Source: Salinibacterium sp. M195 (GTDB taxonomy: Bacteria > Actinomycetota > Actinomycetes > Actinomycetales > Microbacteriaceae). From it: DNA of 64,000 nucleotides. Positions 27,027 through 37,800 of this stretch are shown piece by piece. The number at the start of each line of letters is the position of its first letter. Positions within the stretch are counted from its first letter, which is position 1. Both the position numbers and the translations under genes were made by a program. A model generated the notes under the pieces. That model saw nothing but the letters and a program-made list of their open reading frames with translations, had not been told where the DNA came from and ran no database searches. The stretch covers positions 1-64,000 of the forward strand of contig NZ_CP040814.1 of the NCBI RefSeq assembly GCF_019443965.1. The letters are read 5' to 3'.

Positions 27027-27311
27027 GCCTCTAGCGTAGTCGTGCCCGCTGACCTTCCCAACGTGCGGAGAGCGAACAGAACGCGGTGAACGCAACGAAC
27101 GAGAAACTTTGCCGTGGAAAGCAATCCGTTCTGGTTCCTGTTCCGAATCTTCTGTGGTCGGCTGGTTACCGGCTATTGCCACACCTGATCCGTGGCATGC
27201 ACTTCCCGAATAAACGTGCAGGGCCCGCCGGGGGATGGCAAGCCCTGCACGCACTTAGCTCTCGAGGCAAGTGACGAGGTGGCAGCACTCTAGAGCGCTG
27301 CCACCTCCAGT
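27027..27311 (-). other. 285-bp gap upstream of dnaX with one large stem-loop
   Basis: GTGCAGGGC (27217-27225) pairs perfectly with GCCCTGCAC (27243-27251) around a 17-nt loop that can form further CGCC/GGC pairs. No gene, tRNA or SRP RNA is recognisable. The dnaX promoter must lie between this stem and 27026. Confidence 0.5.
27277..27308 (-). terminator. Hairpin after the IPT-repeat surface protein gene
   Basis: GAGGTGGCAGC (27277-27287) pairs perfectly with 27298-27308; the loop contains the palindrome CTCTAGAG. It starts 4 bp beyond the stop of the large surface protein gene. No long U tract. Confidence 0.75.
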
Positions 27312-30300
27312 TCACGCGCGGTGACGACCTACGCGGCGGCGAGAAATCATGAGCAATGCGCCTGCGCTGATGAGCGCAAGGGCAACCCACGCAATCGGGA
27401 GGCCGGAGGATCCCGTGTACGCGAGGCCGTCATCCGTTGCGGCTAACGTCGTGAGCTCGAAGGTGAAGCCAGGCGTGCTGACTATCTCCGCCCCCGAGGA
27501 GAGAACCGCCGGTACCCACATTGCTTCGTGAGCCGGGGTCACGACTGTCGCCATGGTGTCGTTCAGCACCGTGAAGTTTGTTCCCCACACATCACCGAAG
27601 CGAGCTCCGGTAGCACCCAAGAAACCACTACCACGCAGTGTGACGAGAGTACCTCCCGTGTCTGGCCCCACGAGGGGAGACATCGAACTCACGACGGCGA
27701 TGCCCTCTGAGGCGTACGTGAAGTCTCCCGCAGCCGCATCATTGATCGGATGCTGAATCACGATCTCCGCGGATCCTGCATCGTGCGGCGGGCTCGTTAC
27801 GGTGATCTCGGTGTCACTCACGACGATGAACGACGTTCCGTCATCCCCATCGAAGGTCACCCCGGTTGCTCCGGTGAAACCGGTTCCCGTGATGGTGACC
27901 TCGGTGCCACCCGCCAGCGGACCGGCGTTCGGCGACACAAGTGTCACCGTGGGGTCAGCCCGATAGGTGAAGGTTGCCGGAATCGAGGCTCCGCCTGGAT
28001 GAACCACCGTCACTTCTACCGCGCCGACGGCGTGTGCCGGGCTCGATACGGTGATCTCGGTATCGCTCACTACCGTGAACGACGTTCCGTCATCCCCAGC
28101 AAACGTCACGCCTGTAGCTCCCGTGAAGCCTGTGCCGGTGAGGGTCACCGAGGTTCCTCCGGAAGTCGGGCCAGCCACCGGTGCGATACCCGTGATGACA
28201 GGAGCCGCAAGGTAGGTGAAGTCGCCGCCCGCAGCGTTGCCATTCGGATGCTCGACGACAACGGCCGCCGCACCTTCCGCGCCAGCAGGAGTGGTCACCG
28301 TGATTTCGGTATCGCTCACCACAATGAACGACGTTCCATCATCCCCATCAAACGTCACGCCGGTGACTCCGGTGAAGTCCGAACCCGTGATGGTGACGAC
28401 GGTTCCTCCCACGGTGGGGCCAGTAGCGGGAGTCAACGACGCGACGACAGGAATCGGAAGGTACTCGAAAAGGCCGGCACCGAGATCGCCACCAGGATGC
28501 TGAAGCGTGATGGGCACGGTGCCCTGCACGTGAGCGGGAGTGGTGATCGTTATCTCGGTGTCGCTCAGGATGGTCAACGACGTGCCGGCATCTCCATCAA
28601 ACGTCACTCGGGTGGTATCCGTGAGGTTTGAGCCTTCGATAGTGACTACCGTGCCGCCTGTAACTGGACCGGCAGTAGGAGCGACGTCCGTAACAGTGGG
28701 CGGCGCGATGTATGTGAAGGTACCCGGTGCCGAGTTGGCGGGCGAGTTCAGCACGATTACCTCGACGGCTCCCTCATTATGTACCGGAGTTGACACGGTG
28801 ATCTCGGTGTCGCTCACGAAGGTGAACGACGATCCGGCATCCCCGTCAAAAGTGACGCCCGTCGATCCGGTAAAGCCTGATCCCGTGATGGTCACTTCGG
28901 TGCCGCCAGAGATCGAACCGACGTTCGGCGACAGCGACGAGATGATCGGGGCAGAGGTGTACGTGAAGTCACCGGCGGAGACATCTCCGATCGGGTGCTG
29001 CACGACAACCGCGATGGTTTCGGCAACGTGAGCGGGGCTCGAGACAGTGATCTCGGTGTCGCTCACGACAGTGAGCGACGTTCCGGCATCCCCATCGAAG
29101 GTGACCCCCGTGGAGCCGATGAAACCGATTCCCGTGATGGTCACGGCAGTGCCGCCCGCGACCGGACCGATGTTCGGCGTCAGGCCTGAGGCGGTCGGGG
29201 CTCCGCGGTAGGTGAAGTCGGCAGGAACCGAATTTCCTGTAGCGCGCTCGATGATCGCATCAACGACGCCAAGCGCGTGGGCAGGGGTCGTCACCGTGAT
29301 TTGGGTATCGCTGTCGACAGTAAATGCCGTTCCATCGTCACCGTCGAAGGTGACTCCCGTTGCACCTGTGAAGTCAGTTCCTTCGATGATGACGACCGTG
29401 CCACCAGAGATAGGACCGAAGTCCGGGGTGAGGGACGAGATGACAGGCACCGGAGTGAACGTGAACCCGCCGGCATCCGAAGCGCCGGCAGGATGTTGAA
29501 TGATGACATCGACAAGACCAGCGGCGTGAGCCGGGCTCGTGACAGTGATTTCCGTGTCGCTCACGACAGTGAAGTCCGTGCCTGCGGTTCCGTCGAAGGT
29601 GACTCCGTTGGATCCGGTGAAGTCGGTTCCGGTCAGCGTGACGGAGGTCCCGCCCGAGGCCGGTCCGCTTGTGGGGTCAACATCGGTGATGACGGGACGA
29701 ACGCCTGAATGGTTGGGGCCGACGGCAGAGCGTGCGACATCCAGGAGCAAAAGTTTCGTAACCGGCCCTTGCTCAAGCAAAGAGAGCCGCAGCGCGGTCT
29801 CCACAAACTGCTGGTTGGGCGATGTGCCGATGAGCTCCTGATTATTGATCGAGAGTTTCACGACTAGCGCTAAAGCTGCGAGCGCTGGTGTTAGCGCGGC
29901 GATTACAGGAGTAACGACACCGGTCTGAAGTGCGCCAACGAATGTCTGAAGCGCGGCGGTGTTTGGATCGAGAAGATCGGCAACGAGAGGGGCGATGACC
30001 GCGTCAACTACTGCCGACGTTAGTATCCCGATGCTGATCGTTCCCAATGCCGTGATGGTTGTTGTCGAAGGTGATGAACTCGCAATTTCAGCCAGTGTGC
30101 CGTCAACGGAAACACGAGCGAGCGACACAACGCCGACAGGAGATCCGAGATTGATTCCCAAATCAACGGTGATATCTACCTCAGCAATTTCCAACGCGGC
30201 TGTCACTGCGGCTTCGACATTGTTGGCGAACTGCCCGACCAGCGTCGAGATCGATGCCGTAACTGCGGCAAGTTCGGCGGGAGTCAACACAAAAGTATTT

Positions 30301-31259
30301 GCCGGCTGCCCTGAAAGCGAGCCCCCCTTCAGAGCAGCCAGATCGACGACGATCTCGCCCGTGCCGAAGTCGACAGTGACGGCACCCGACGTCACCGGTA
30401 CGTACAGCGCGGCGAGCGGTGTTGCGAAGTCCACGCTCACGCTTGCAGAGGTATCTCCAGCCGAAACGAGTCCGAGAGGAAGCGTGTTAAGAGTGTCCAC
30501 CGCGACGTTAGTGACGGCACCAAGCAAGGACCCACCAGGACCGGCGACAGCGTCAACTGCCCCCGAAAGTGTTCCGGCGAGGCCATCGACCGTTGCGCTG
30601 ACTCCGGCGACGGTGTCGCTCGTCAAGCGCAGTTCAGCACCGACAATTTCGTAACTGCCGACCGCCGCCGCCGGAGCTGCCTGCGAAGCCCGAGAGCTCG
30701 TCGCACCAATTTCGAGGGAAAGCGCCGTCAGTTCATCAGCGAGACCGGAAGACAACGCGTTGGCCAGATTGAGGGAGAGCCCATCGGGGCGATCGGTGAC
30801 GTCGACGACGTCGACTCCTACGTCACCCGACGCATTGACGAGACCGGTCGCCGCGATCGAACTGCCGTCGCTGGCCGCTTGCGAAAAACCGCTAAGCGCT
30901 CCTGCGTTCGCAAGCGCGATCGGTACTCCAATCCCGCCAGCCGTCGCGGTGAGTCCCACGAGAGCATCGACACCCGCAGTATCGGTTTGAAGCGCTTGCG
31001 TGCCGTTGTTTGATGCTTCGGTCGTGCCGAGAAGCGCCAGCTCACCTTCCAGAAGGCCAGAAAGAAGGCTTCCCGAAAGGTAAGCCGACTCTGCAATCGA
31101 GTCGTCCCCGGCTGCTGCCTGAGCGGGTATTCCCGCAGAGAAAACCGACAAAGCAACGAGTCCTACACCGGCGAATGCCGCGATTGATGACCGAATGATG
31201 CGGCCGCGACGCCGCTCCGTTACACCGCTTGCCCCGAAAATTGGTTCGCTGAAAGCCAC
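27312..31259 (-). CDS. Large cell-surface protein: choice-of-anchor G-like region, nine IPT/TIG repeats, LAYTG sorting signal
   Basis: A 1315-residue secreted protein from GTG at 31259 (GGGGGG about 7 nt upstream). A signal peptide (about 20-50) precedes an Ala/Ser-rich region of about 470 residues resembling the choice-of-anchor G proteins of Microbacteriaceae (SAYLSGSLLSGLLEGELALLG). Nine IPT/TIG immunoglobulin-like repeats of about 84 residues follow, each with PxxGPxxGGTxVTxxG, GVTFDGDxG and VSDTEITV; the ninth is divergent. The C-terminus LAYTG, hydrophobic helix and RRRVGRHRA is a class E sortase signal. Expected to be wall-anchored, perhaps adhesive or matrix-binding. It is a single-gene unit with its own terminator. 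Confidence 0.88.
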   Translation of the reverse strand: MAFSEPIFGASGVTERRRGRIIRSSIAAFAGVGLVALSVFSAGIPAQAAAGDDSIAESAYLSGSLLSGLLEGELALLGTTEASNNGTQALQTDTAGVDALVGLTATAGGIGVPIALANAGALSGFSQAASDGSSIAATGLVNASGDVGVDVVDVTDRPDGLSLNLANALSSGLADELTALSLEIGATSSRASQAAPAAAVGSYEIVGAELRLTSDTVAGVSATVDGLAGTLSGAVDAVAGPGGSLLGAVTNVAVDTLNTLPLGLVSAGDTSASVSVDFATPLAALYVPVTSGAVTVDFGTGEIVVDLAALKGGSLSGQPANTFVLTPAELAAVTASISTLVGQFANNVEAAVTAALEIAEVDITVDLGINLGSPVGVVSLARVSVDGTLAEIASSSPSTTTITALGTISIGILTSAVVDAVIAPLVADLLDPNTAALQTFVGALQTGVVTPVIAALTPALAALALVVKLSINNQELIGTSPNQQFVETALRLSLLEQGPVTKLLLLDVARSAVGPNHSGVRPVITDVDPTSGPASGGTSVTLTGTDFTGSNGVTFDGTAGTDFTVVSDTEITVTSPAHAAGLVDVIIQHPAGASDAGGFTFTPVPVISSLTPDFGPISGGTVVIIEGTDFTGATGVTFDGDDGTAFTVDSDTQITVTTPAHALGVVDAIIERATGNSVPADFTYRGAPTASGLTPNIGPVAGGTAVTITGIGFIGSTGVTFDGDAGTSLTVVSDTEITVSSPAHVAETIAVVVQHPIGDVSAGDFTYTSAPIISSLSPNVGSISGGTEVTITGSGFTGSTGVTFDGDAGSSFTFVSDTEITVSTPVHNEGAVEVIVLNSPANSAPGTFTYIAPPTVTDVAPTAGPVTGGTVVTIEGSNLTDTTRVTFDGDAGTSLTILSDTEITITTPAHVQGTVPITLQHPGGDLGAGLFEYLPIPVVASLTPATGPTVGGTVVTITGSDFTGVTGVTFDGDDGTSFIVVSDTEITVTTPAGAEGAAAVVVEHPNGNAAGGDFTYLAAPVITGIAPVAGPTSGGTSVTLTGTGFTGATGVTFAGDDGTSFTVVSDTEITVSSPAHAVGAVEVTVVHPGGASIPATFTYRADPTVTLVSPNAGPLAGGTEVTITGTGFTGATGVTFDGDDGTSFIVVSDTEITVTSPPHDAGSAEIVIQHPINDAAAGDFTYASEGIAVVSSMSPLVGPDTGGTLVTLRGSGFLGATGARFGDVWGTNFTVLNDTMATVVTPAHEAMWVPAVLSSGAEIVSTPGFTFELTTLAATDDGLAYTGSSGLPIAWVALALISAGALLMISRRRVGRHRA
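27430..29715 (-). repeat. DNA tandem repeats encoding nine IPT/TIG domains
   Basis: Nine approximately 250-bp coding repeats with high nucleotide similarity around the codons for GGTxVTITG, GVTFDGDDGT and VVSDTEITV. Units six to eight look the most alike. They are protein-coding repeats, not intergenic elements. Confidence 0.85.
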
Positions 31260-31438
31260 GACTGCCCCCCTGATCCAAGGCCTGTGCGCACTCTGCGCTC
31301 GCACTCAACTCAAGTAGTGGTGAGCTACTCGCGGGTGGTTGACCCCAGGCTGAGTCCGCCCGAATTCGGCCTCGCGCCCATGATAAAACCTCAGCGCGCT
31401 GCAACGCAAGCGTTGACAGCGGGGGAAAAGGAACTGGT

Positions 31439-32560
31439 CTATCGGGTTGCAGCCTCAACCGACTCTCGAGCTATCTGCAATTCCTCGTTCGTGGGGATCA
31501 CGAGAACCTTCACCGGCGAGTGAGACGTCGACACAACACGTTCGTCTCGTCGCGCTTCGGAGTTGGCTGCGGCATCCATCACAATGCCGAACGATTCGAG
31601 CTCTGCGATAGTGGCCGCCCGAGTATTGGCGTTGTTCTCGCCCACTCCGGCCGTGAACACGATGGCATCGGCTCCCCCTAAGGCCACAAGGTAAGCGCCG
31701 AGGTAGTGACGAAGCCGGTGGTAGTAGACAGCGAGCGCCGCCTGCGCGCGGGCATCCCCGCCATCAGCGGCCGACTGCACATCACGCATGTCTCCGGTGC
31801 CCGTCATGCCGAGCAGACCGCTCTCGCGGTTAAGCAGGTGGTCTAATCCCGGAAGATCAATACCGGCGCGACCTAAGTGAAAAAGCGCGCCCGGATCGAT
31901 ATCCCCCGAGCGCGTCCCCATTACCAAGCCCTCAAGTGGGGTCATCCCCATCGAGGTGTCGATACTGCGGCCAGCATCGATTGCACACACCGAGGCACCG
32001 TTGCCGAGGTGAAACACAATGAGCTTGAGGTCGGCGAGATCCCTACCCAGCATGGCGGCGGCACGGTCCGCAACGTAGCGGTACGAGGTGCCGTGGAAAC
32101 CGTAGCGACGGATTCCATGCGTGCGAGCAAGCTCAGCGTCAATCGCATAGGTATAGGCCGCCGGTGGCAGTGTGCCGTGAAACGCAGTGTCGAAGATGGC
32201 GACGTGAGGCACGGTCGAAAACGTTGCCCGCGCCGCCCGGATGCCCTTGAGATTGGCGGGGTTATGCAGCGGCGCGAGCACCGAAATCTCTTCGAGCCGC
32301 TCCTCGACAGCATCGGTGATGACTGTAGCCTGCGTGAACTCTGCCCCGCCGTGCACCACTCGATGACCGACGACGGCCGGATGTTCGTCCCCGAGCTCAG
32401 CAAGAATCTGCCGCATCCCCTCGTCGTGGTCGGCGGCTCCTCCCCCGGGTTCCCCAATGCGTTCAACAATGCCGCCGCTGTAGACGGAACCGGATTCGGC
32501 GTCCAACAGTTCCCACTTGATTGACGATGAACCAGAGTTCACGACGAAGACGGTTGTCAT
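31439..32560 (-). CDS. ackA: Acetate kinase
   Basis: Interconverts acetate + ATP with acetyl phosphate. The 373-residue protein, slightly short for the family, has the ASKHA signature VVNSGSSSIKWELLD, then VVHGGAEFT, FDTAFHGTLPPAAYTYAID, RRYGFHGTSYRYV, FHLGNGASVCAID and MTPLEGLVMGTRSGDIDPG. All catalytic segments are present. It overlaps pta by 4 bp, giving a two-gene overflow/acetate-uptake operon. Confidence 0.96.
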   Translation of the reverse strand: MTTVFVVNSGSSSIKWELLDAESGSVYSGGIVERIGEPGGGAADHDEGMRQILAELGDEHPAVVGHRVVHGGAEFTQATVITDAVEERLEEISVLAPLHNPANLKGIRAARATFSTVPHVAIFDTAFHGTLPPAAYTYAIDAELARTHGIRRYGFHGTSYRYVADRAAAMLGRDLADLKLIVFHLGNGASVCAIDAGRSIDTSMGMTPLEGLVMGTRSGDIDPGALFHLGRAGIDLPGLDHLLNRESGLLGMTGTGDMRDVQSAADGGDARAQAALAVYYHRLRHYLGAYLVALGGADAIVFTAGVGENNANTRAATIAELESFGIVMDAAANSEARRDERVVSTSHSPVKVLVIPTNEELQIARESVEAATR

Positions 32561-34725
32561 GCTGGCTCCCCTGAGGTGGCTGACTCGGCGACGGCTGCGG
32601 CAACAGCGCCCGTTGCAGCAACAGCAGCAGCAGCTTCTGCCGCGACAGCTTGTGCCTGGATCGCCGTGATTGCAACGGTGTTGACGATGTCCTGCACGAG
32701 GGCACCACGTGAGAGATCGTTGATGGGTTTGCGCAAGCCTTGAAGAACAGGCCCGATGGCCACTGCGCCAGCACTGCGCTGCACGGCCTTGTAGGTGTTG
32801 TTGCCCGTATTCAGATCGGGGAATATGAACACCGTGGCGCGGCCTGCAACCTCCGAGTCTGGCATTTTCGATTTGCCGACGGCAGCGTCCACTGCGGCAT
32901 CGTATTGGATCGGGCCGTCGACGGCGAGATCTGGGCGACGTTCGCCGACAAGCGCCGTGGCAGCTCTCACCTTGTCGACATCAGCACCGCTGCCAGAGGA
33001 TCCGGTGGAATACGACAGCATTGCGATGCGCTGCTCGATGCCGAATTGGGCTGCGGTAGCAGCAGAAGAGATCGCGATATCGGCCAGCTGGGCTGCATCC
33101 GGGTCGGGGTTCACAGCACAGTCGCCATAGACAAGCACGCGGTCTTCGAGGCACATGAGAAACACGCTCGACACGATCGACACGTCAGGCTTAGTTTTGA
33201 TGATCTCAAAACTGGGGCGGATGGTGTGAGCAGTCGTGTGCGCGGCACCGGACACCATGCCGTCGGCAAGCCCGAGGTGCACCATCATGGTGCCGAAGTA
33301 CGAGACATCTGTCACCGTGTCTCGCGCTACCTCCATCGTCATGCCTTTGTGGGCACGCAACTTTACGTACTCGGTCGCGAACCGCGTGCGCAGTTCTTCG
33401 TTGAAGGGGCTCAGGATGCTCGCGCTCGAGATATCTAGACCGAGTTCAGCCGCACGACCGCGCACCTCGCCCTCGTCACCCAGAATCGTGAGTTTGGCAA
33501 CACCACGGCGCAGCAGCGTGCTGGATGCCCGAAGGATGCGGTCATCGTTGCCCTCCGGCAACACGATGTGCTGCGGAAGCGAGCGGGCACGATCGAGCAA
33601 ACCGTACTCGAACATGAGCGGCGTAACCACCGTTGGCGGGTTCAGCTCAAGGCGGCGAAGCAACTCTGCAGCATCGACATGCTGTTCAAACAGCGCGAGC
33701 GCGGTATCGAACTTGCGGGGAGACTCGGCAGCCAACCGCCCGCGCGTTTTGGTGATGATGCGGGCAGTGTCATAGGTGCCAAGCGAGGTACGAATGACGG
33801 GCAACGCGACATCCAGTCCATCCATCAGGCGCTCAATCTGTGGCAAGAGATCAAAACCGCCGTTGAGGATGATGCCCGCCAACGAAGGGAATGTCTCTGA
33901 TGCGTGCGCCATAAGTGTCGCCAGCAACACATCGGAGCGGTCGCCAGCAACCACCACAACCGACCCCTCAATTAATCGCAGAAGCACATTTTCCATGGTC
34001 ATGCCTGCGACGACAACGCCGAGGGCTTCACGCTGCAAAAGTTCTTTGTCGCCCTTGAGCAGTTCACCGTCGACCGCTGCTAAGAGAGAGCCAAGGCTCG
34101 GAGCAATAAGGAACGGGTCCTCTGGAATCGCCCAGACCGGGGCATCAGCGCCGACGGCAGCGCTCACCGCCGCAATGACGTCGACCAGATGATCGGGGTC
34201 AGACCTGTTGACGATGACGCCGACCAGTTGCGCGTGCGCGGCAACCAATTCTTGATGCGCAATCGAGTAAATCTGAGCCATGTCGTCTGGGCTGCGGCTC
34301 TCGCCGTCCTCGGCCTGCCCACCGAGAACAAGGAGCACAGGAGCGCCGAGGTTCGCTGCGACGCGCGCGTTATAAGAGAGTTCGGTTGGGCTGCCAACAT
34401 CCGTGTAGTCAGAGCCAACGATCACGACAACGTCGCACTGGGCCTCTACCGCTTTGAAACGCTCGATGATGCGACTGAGCGCCAACTCGGGATCGGCATG
34501 AACATCGTCATATCCGACGCCCACGGCGTCGTCATAGCTGAGGTTGACGGCCTCGTGCCCGAGTAACATCTCCAGCACATAATCACGCTCGTCGCTCGTA
34601 CGGGCTACCGGCCGAAATACTCCGAGTCGTTTTGCTTCACGACTGAGCGTGTCAAGGAGACCGAGGGCGATGGTGGACTTGCCAGCATGGCCCTCAATGG
34701 AAGTGATGTAGATGTTCTGCGCCAC
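32557..34725 (-). CDS. pta: Phosphate acetyltransferase (long form with P-loop and DRTGG domains)
   Basis: Transfers the acetyl group between CoA and phosphate. The 722-residue enzyme has an N-terminal BioD/CobQ-like P-loop domain (YITSIEGHAGKSTIALGLL), a DRTGG domain around 215-330, and a C-terminal PTA_PTB catalytic domain (HIVLPEGNDDRILRASSTLLRRG ... MLSYSTGSSGSG). The last about 25 residues are an unusual Ala/Val tail. Start is GTG at 34725. The N-terminal domains are regulatory in the enterobacterial long-form enzyme. Confidence 0.95.
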   Translation of the reverse strand: MAQNIYITSIEGHAGKSTIALGLLDTLSREAKRLGVFRPVARTSDERDYVLEMLLGHEAVNLSYDDAVGVGYDDVHADPELALSRIIERFKAVEAQCDVVVIVGSDYTDVGSPTELSYNARVAANLGAPVLLVLGGQAEDGESRSPDDMAQIYSIAHQELVAAHAQLVGVIVNRSDPDHLVDVIAAVSAAVGADAPVWAIPEDPFLIAPSLGSLLAAVDGELLKGDKELLQREALGVVVAGMTMENVLLRLIEGSVVVVAGDRSDVLLATLMAHASETFPSLAGIILNGGFDLLPQIERLMDGLDVALPVIRTSLGTYDTARIITKTRGRLAAESPRKFDTALALFEQHVDAAELLRRLELNPPTVVTPLMFEYGLLDRARSLPQHIVLPEGNDDRILRASSTLLRRGVAKLTILGDEGEVRGRAAELGLDISSASILSPFNEELRTRFATEYVKLRAHKGMTMEVARDTVTDVSYFGTMMVHLGLADGMVSGAAHTTAHTIRPSFEIIKTKPDVSIVSSVFLMCLEDRVLVYGDCAVNPDPDAAQLADIAISSAATAAQFGIEQRIAMLSYSTGSSGSGADVDKVRAATALVGERRPDLAVDGPIQYDAAVDAAVGKSKMPDSEVAGRATVFIFPDLNTGNNTYKAVQRSAGAVAIGPVLQGLRKPINDLSRGALVQDIVNTVAITAIQAQAVAAEAAAAVAATGAVAAAVAESATSGEPA

Positions 34726-34805
34726 GACTTCAGCCTACGCCGACGAGGCGAACCGACGCTGCCGAAACTGCCTGAGGAAGCCCGTTTCGCTCAGCCCGCC
34801 GCCCA

Positions 34806-37800
34806 CTACCGCAGGTCGCGCATTCGAGCGGCAACCCCGCGCTCCCCGCTGGAACGCCGTTCAGTCGAAACTGCGAGCACCAGAAGAACGGCGCCAGCAC
34901 TTGCGAGAGTGATCCACCAAGTCGCCGCGTCGATCGTTGTTCCTATTTGCGCGGCGAAGACTACGACGTTCTCAACGGCAAGCGTGACGATTCCAAGCAC
35001 GAATGGCGCGGCAAGCTGCAGGCGATTACCGAGCAAAATGCTGACCAACGCCAGCCCGATTACCAGGATGGCTCGCCACGTCTGCGGGTCAGTGCCTGTG
35101 GAGAGCACTGACGTGCCGAGCATGACGAGAATTCCTGGCGCGAGCAGCCTCCATGATCCACGCTGGCCTTGCGGCCACGAGTAGAGGGTTGGCTTTGTCT
35201 CACCGATGTTGCGCCAGCCGATGATGCCCACAGCAAGGAGTGCAGCGCCAAGGGTGAGAGAGAACGGCTCCACCCGGAAGATCGAGTGCTCGCTCCAGCC
35301 GGCGATGCCCGCAATCGTCGCGAAGAGGAACGTGAGCCACACTGGCGGTAACGAGGTCAGTCGGTGACGAGCGCGCAGCGCGCTGACGATCATGAACCCA
35401 AGCACAATGACCATGACAAGAAGCAGCGTTATGGGGAAGACCGGCCCGTGCCTAAACGCTGAGACCGGAGCCAGCACAAAGTAGGCAAGCGCCGGAAGAG
35501 CGAGAAGCCGCGAGCGTGCAAGTCGTGGGGAGGAAACGAGCATTGTTGCTGCTGCAGCGGCAAGCACCGTTGCGACGAGTCCGAAGATAAGCACCGGGAT
35601 CATGACCGCTTGGGGGTCTGCGAGTTGCGCATCATCTGCGCCCGCGCCATAACGAATCGCTTGAACGAGGCCGGCGCTTGATGCTCCGAGCCCGACCAAG
35701 ATCGTAGTCACGCGCAAACGGCGCAGGCTCGCATGCCGAGAAGGGTCCGGGATGAGCGCAAGCAACGATCCCGCAAGAAGCAGCGAGGCCGAGGCCAAAA
35801 TAATGGCGATCGTTCGCCACTCGATGGAGTCTTCCGCAGGACCGTTTCCGGCGACAATGAGCACAAGGAGCGGGGCGGCAACTGCCACGGCTAGTCCGCC
35901 AGCGTAGAGACCGAGACCACGTCGACCGCGCCAGACGGCAACGAGGCCGATGAGGGCCGCAACGAGTGCTGGTGGCAGCACATAGGCGTCGAGCAGGGCA
36001 ATCTCGTTGAGAGCAAGGAGAGACCACAGCGCACCCGTGAAGCTGAAGTACGCAACGATCCAGGCGTAGCGACGCTTGAGGAACTGTCCCGTTGCCACAG
36101 CGCCGATTCCGATAATTCCGAGTACGAGGAAGGTCGTGCCGAAATCAGTTGCCGTTCGCACGAGGGTGAGCACGACGGCGAGAGCACCGGTGATGAGCGC
36201 AGATACTTCGAGCGCGAGACGTACGCCGCGAGTTTCCGCTTCGGTGTGGCCGAGCTTGCGCAAGCTGCGGCCGACAAACTCAGTGGTGGGCAGCACGAGT
36301 GCGACAAGCGTTGCGGTGATGGGCAGGGTAAATGGCGAGGTACTTTGTTCGACGAACTGGGGAACGACCGAAATGATCACCACCGTGACAGTTGGCACGA
36401 GCAGACCTGCCGCCCCGACGCGCACCACCGGGCGCGCCCCCGGTCGGTGAATAACGACGAGAACGAGAGCGAGCACAAACGCCGTTGCCGCGGAGAGCCC
36501 AACCCAGCCGCTGATCTCAGAGAAAAGCATTCCAATGCTAAGGGCGAAGGGAATCGCCGCAACCACGAGCGCTGCAGCCCAGAAGCGCACCGGAACGGCG
36601 CGGAGCACAGTGAGAACAATCGCCACGACGAGGCCTAGGGTCGCCGTCAAGCCGATGACAGTCGGTGGCCACGACAGCACAGTGAATTCCGCGAGGAAGA
36701 ACGCGAAGACCCCGAGGGCATAGACGAATCCGGCGGCCGCGTGAAGCGGCTGAATCGAGCGGCGCACAGCACCAGTGAGCACACCGATTGCCGCAACGAC
36801 GCCGAGCCCGCCAACCACCACAAGAACTCTGTCTGGGGTCGTCATGATCGCACCGAGCACTATGAGAACGTGAGCGAATACGAAAGTTGCCCGAGTGACA
36901 CCGGTGGTTTCGCCAGACGCACGCCTGAGCGCGACTGTCACGACGCTGAGCGCAACGCCCGCTCCGAGAGCGAGGGCAACTCGAGTCACGTCACTGAGCT
37001 CACTCCACGTGGCGAAGCCGACAAGCCCCGCGAGCGCGACCGCGAGAGCAAGAAGGCCGAGAGAGCGGATCTTGCGAGCAATGGCGGCGATGACGAGGCC
37101 AACGGCGAGAGCAAGCATCCCTAAGGTTGCGGCCCCACCGAGGAGCGATGGCACGAGGCGTGCCGGCGCGGTAAACGCTTGGCCGAGCACGACGAGGGCG
37201 GTGGGGATGCTCGCGAGAACCACGACAATCGCGACGCCAGTCAGGAGTGCGATGCGGTCGACTCGAGGAGCAAAGGCAGCACGAGATGCTGTCGCGAGTA
37301 GCGCGAGACCACCTACGGCTACTGCGGGCAGGAGCGCCAAGAGTCGCTCGGGGTCATCAACCACCGCAGCGAAGGGCAAAATCGTCAGAGAAACGGCGAC
37401 GAGCACGCCGGCGACGAGGCTCCATAGCTGCGGGAGGGCGTTTCGGGTACTCAAGACTGCCATCACCGCTAGCCCTGCGATCACGGCGGAGATACCGAGA
37501 ATCCACGCACGGGTGTCGCCAGAAGGCAGGCCGATCACGGTCGACAGCACGACGATAAGGCTGAGCATCTGGAGACCAGTCGCCGAGGCGTGGTCGACTC
37601 GCAGAGTGCTCTCGAATCGGCGCCCCAGAGTTTGTGCAAGTTCCTGGACGAGTAGAGCAGCAAAGCCAACACCAAGATGCCCAAGCACTACAGACCACGG
37701 GGTATCAATCGCATAGCCGACGAGGGCTGGTGTAATAGCAATTCCCACGAGGCCGACCCAGAGCCACGCGCGCATACGGCGCACAGTGGCGAGAATGACG

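Noticed and set aside
27217..27251. SRP RNA upstream of dnaX
   Set aside because: No GGAA loop or AGCA(A)GG strand; the real SRP RNA is recognisable at 38467-38554.
27027..27254. N-terminal extension of dnaX
   Set aside because: The residues before VVAALYRRYRP are low-complexity and outside the family; the segment includes part of a stem-loop, so it is treated as leader.
27430..29715. Regularly spaced repeats as a CRISPR array
   Set aside because: The repeats are about 250 bp, lie in one open frame and encode IPT/TIG domains; no spacer pattern and no cas genes.
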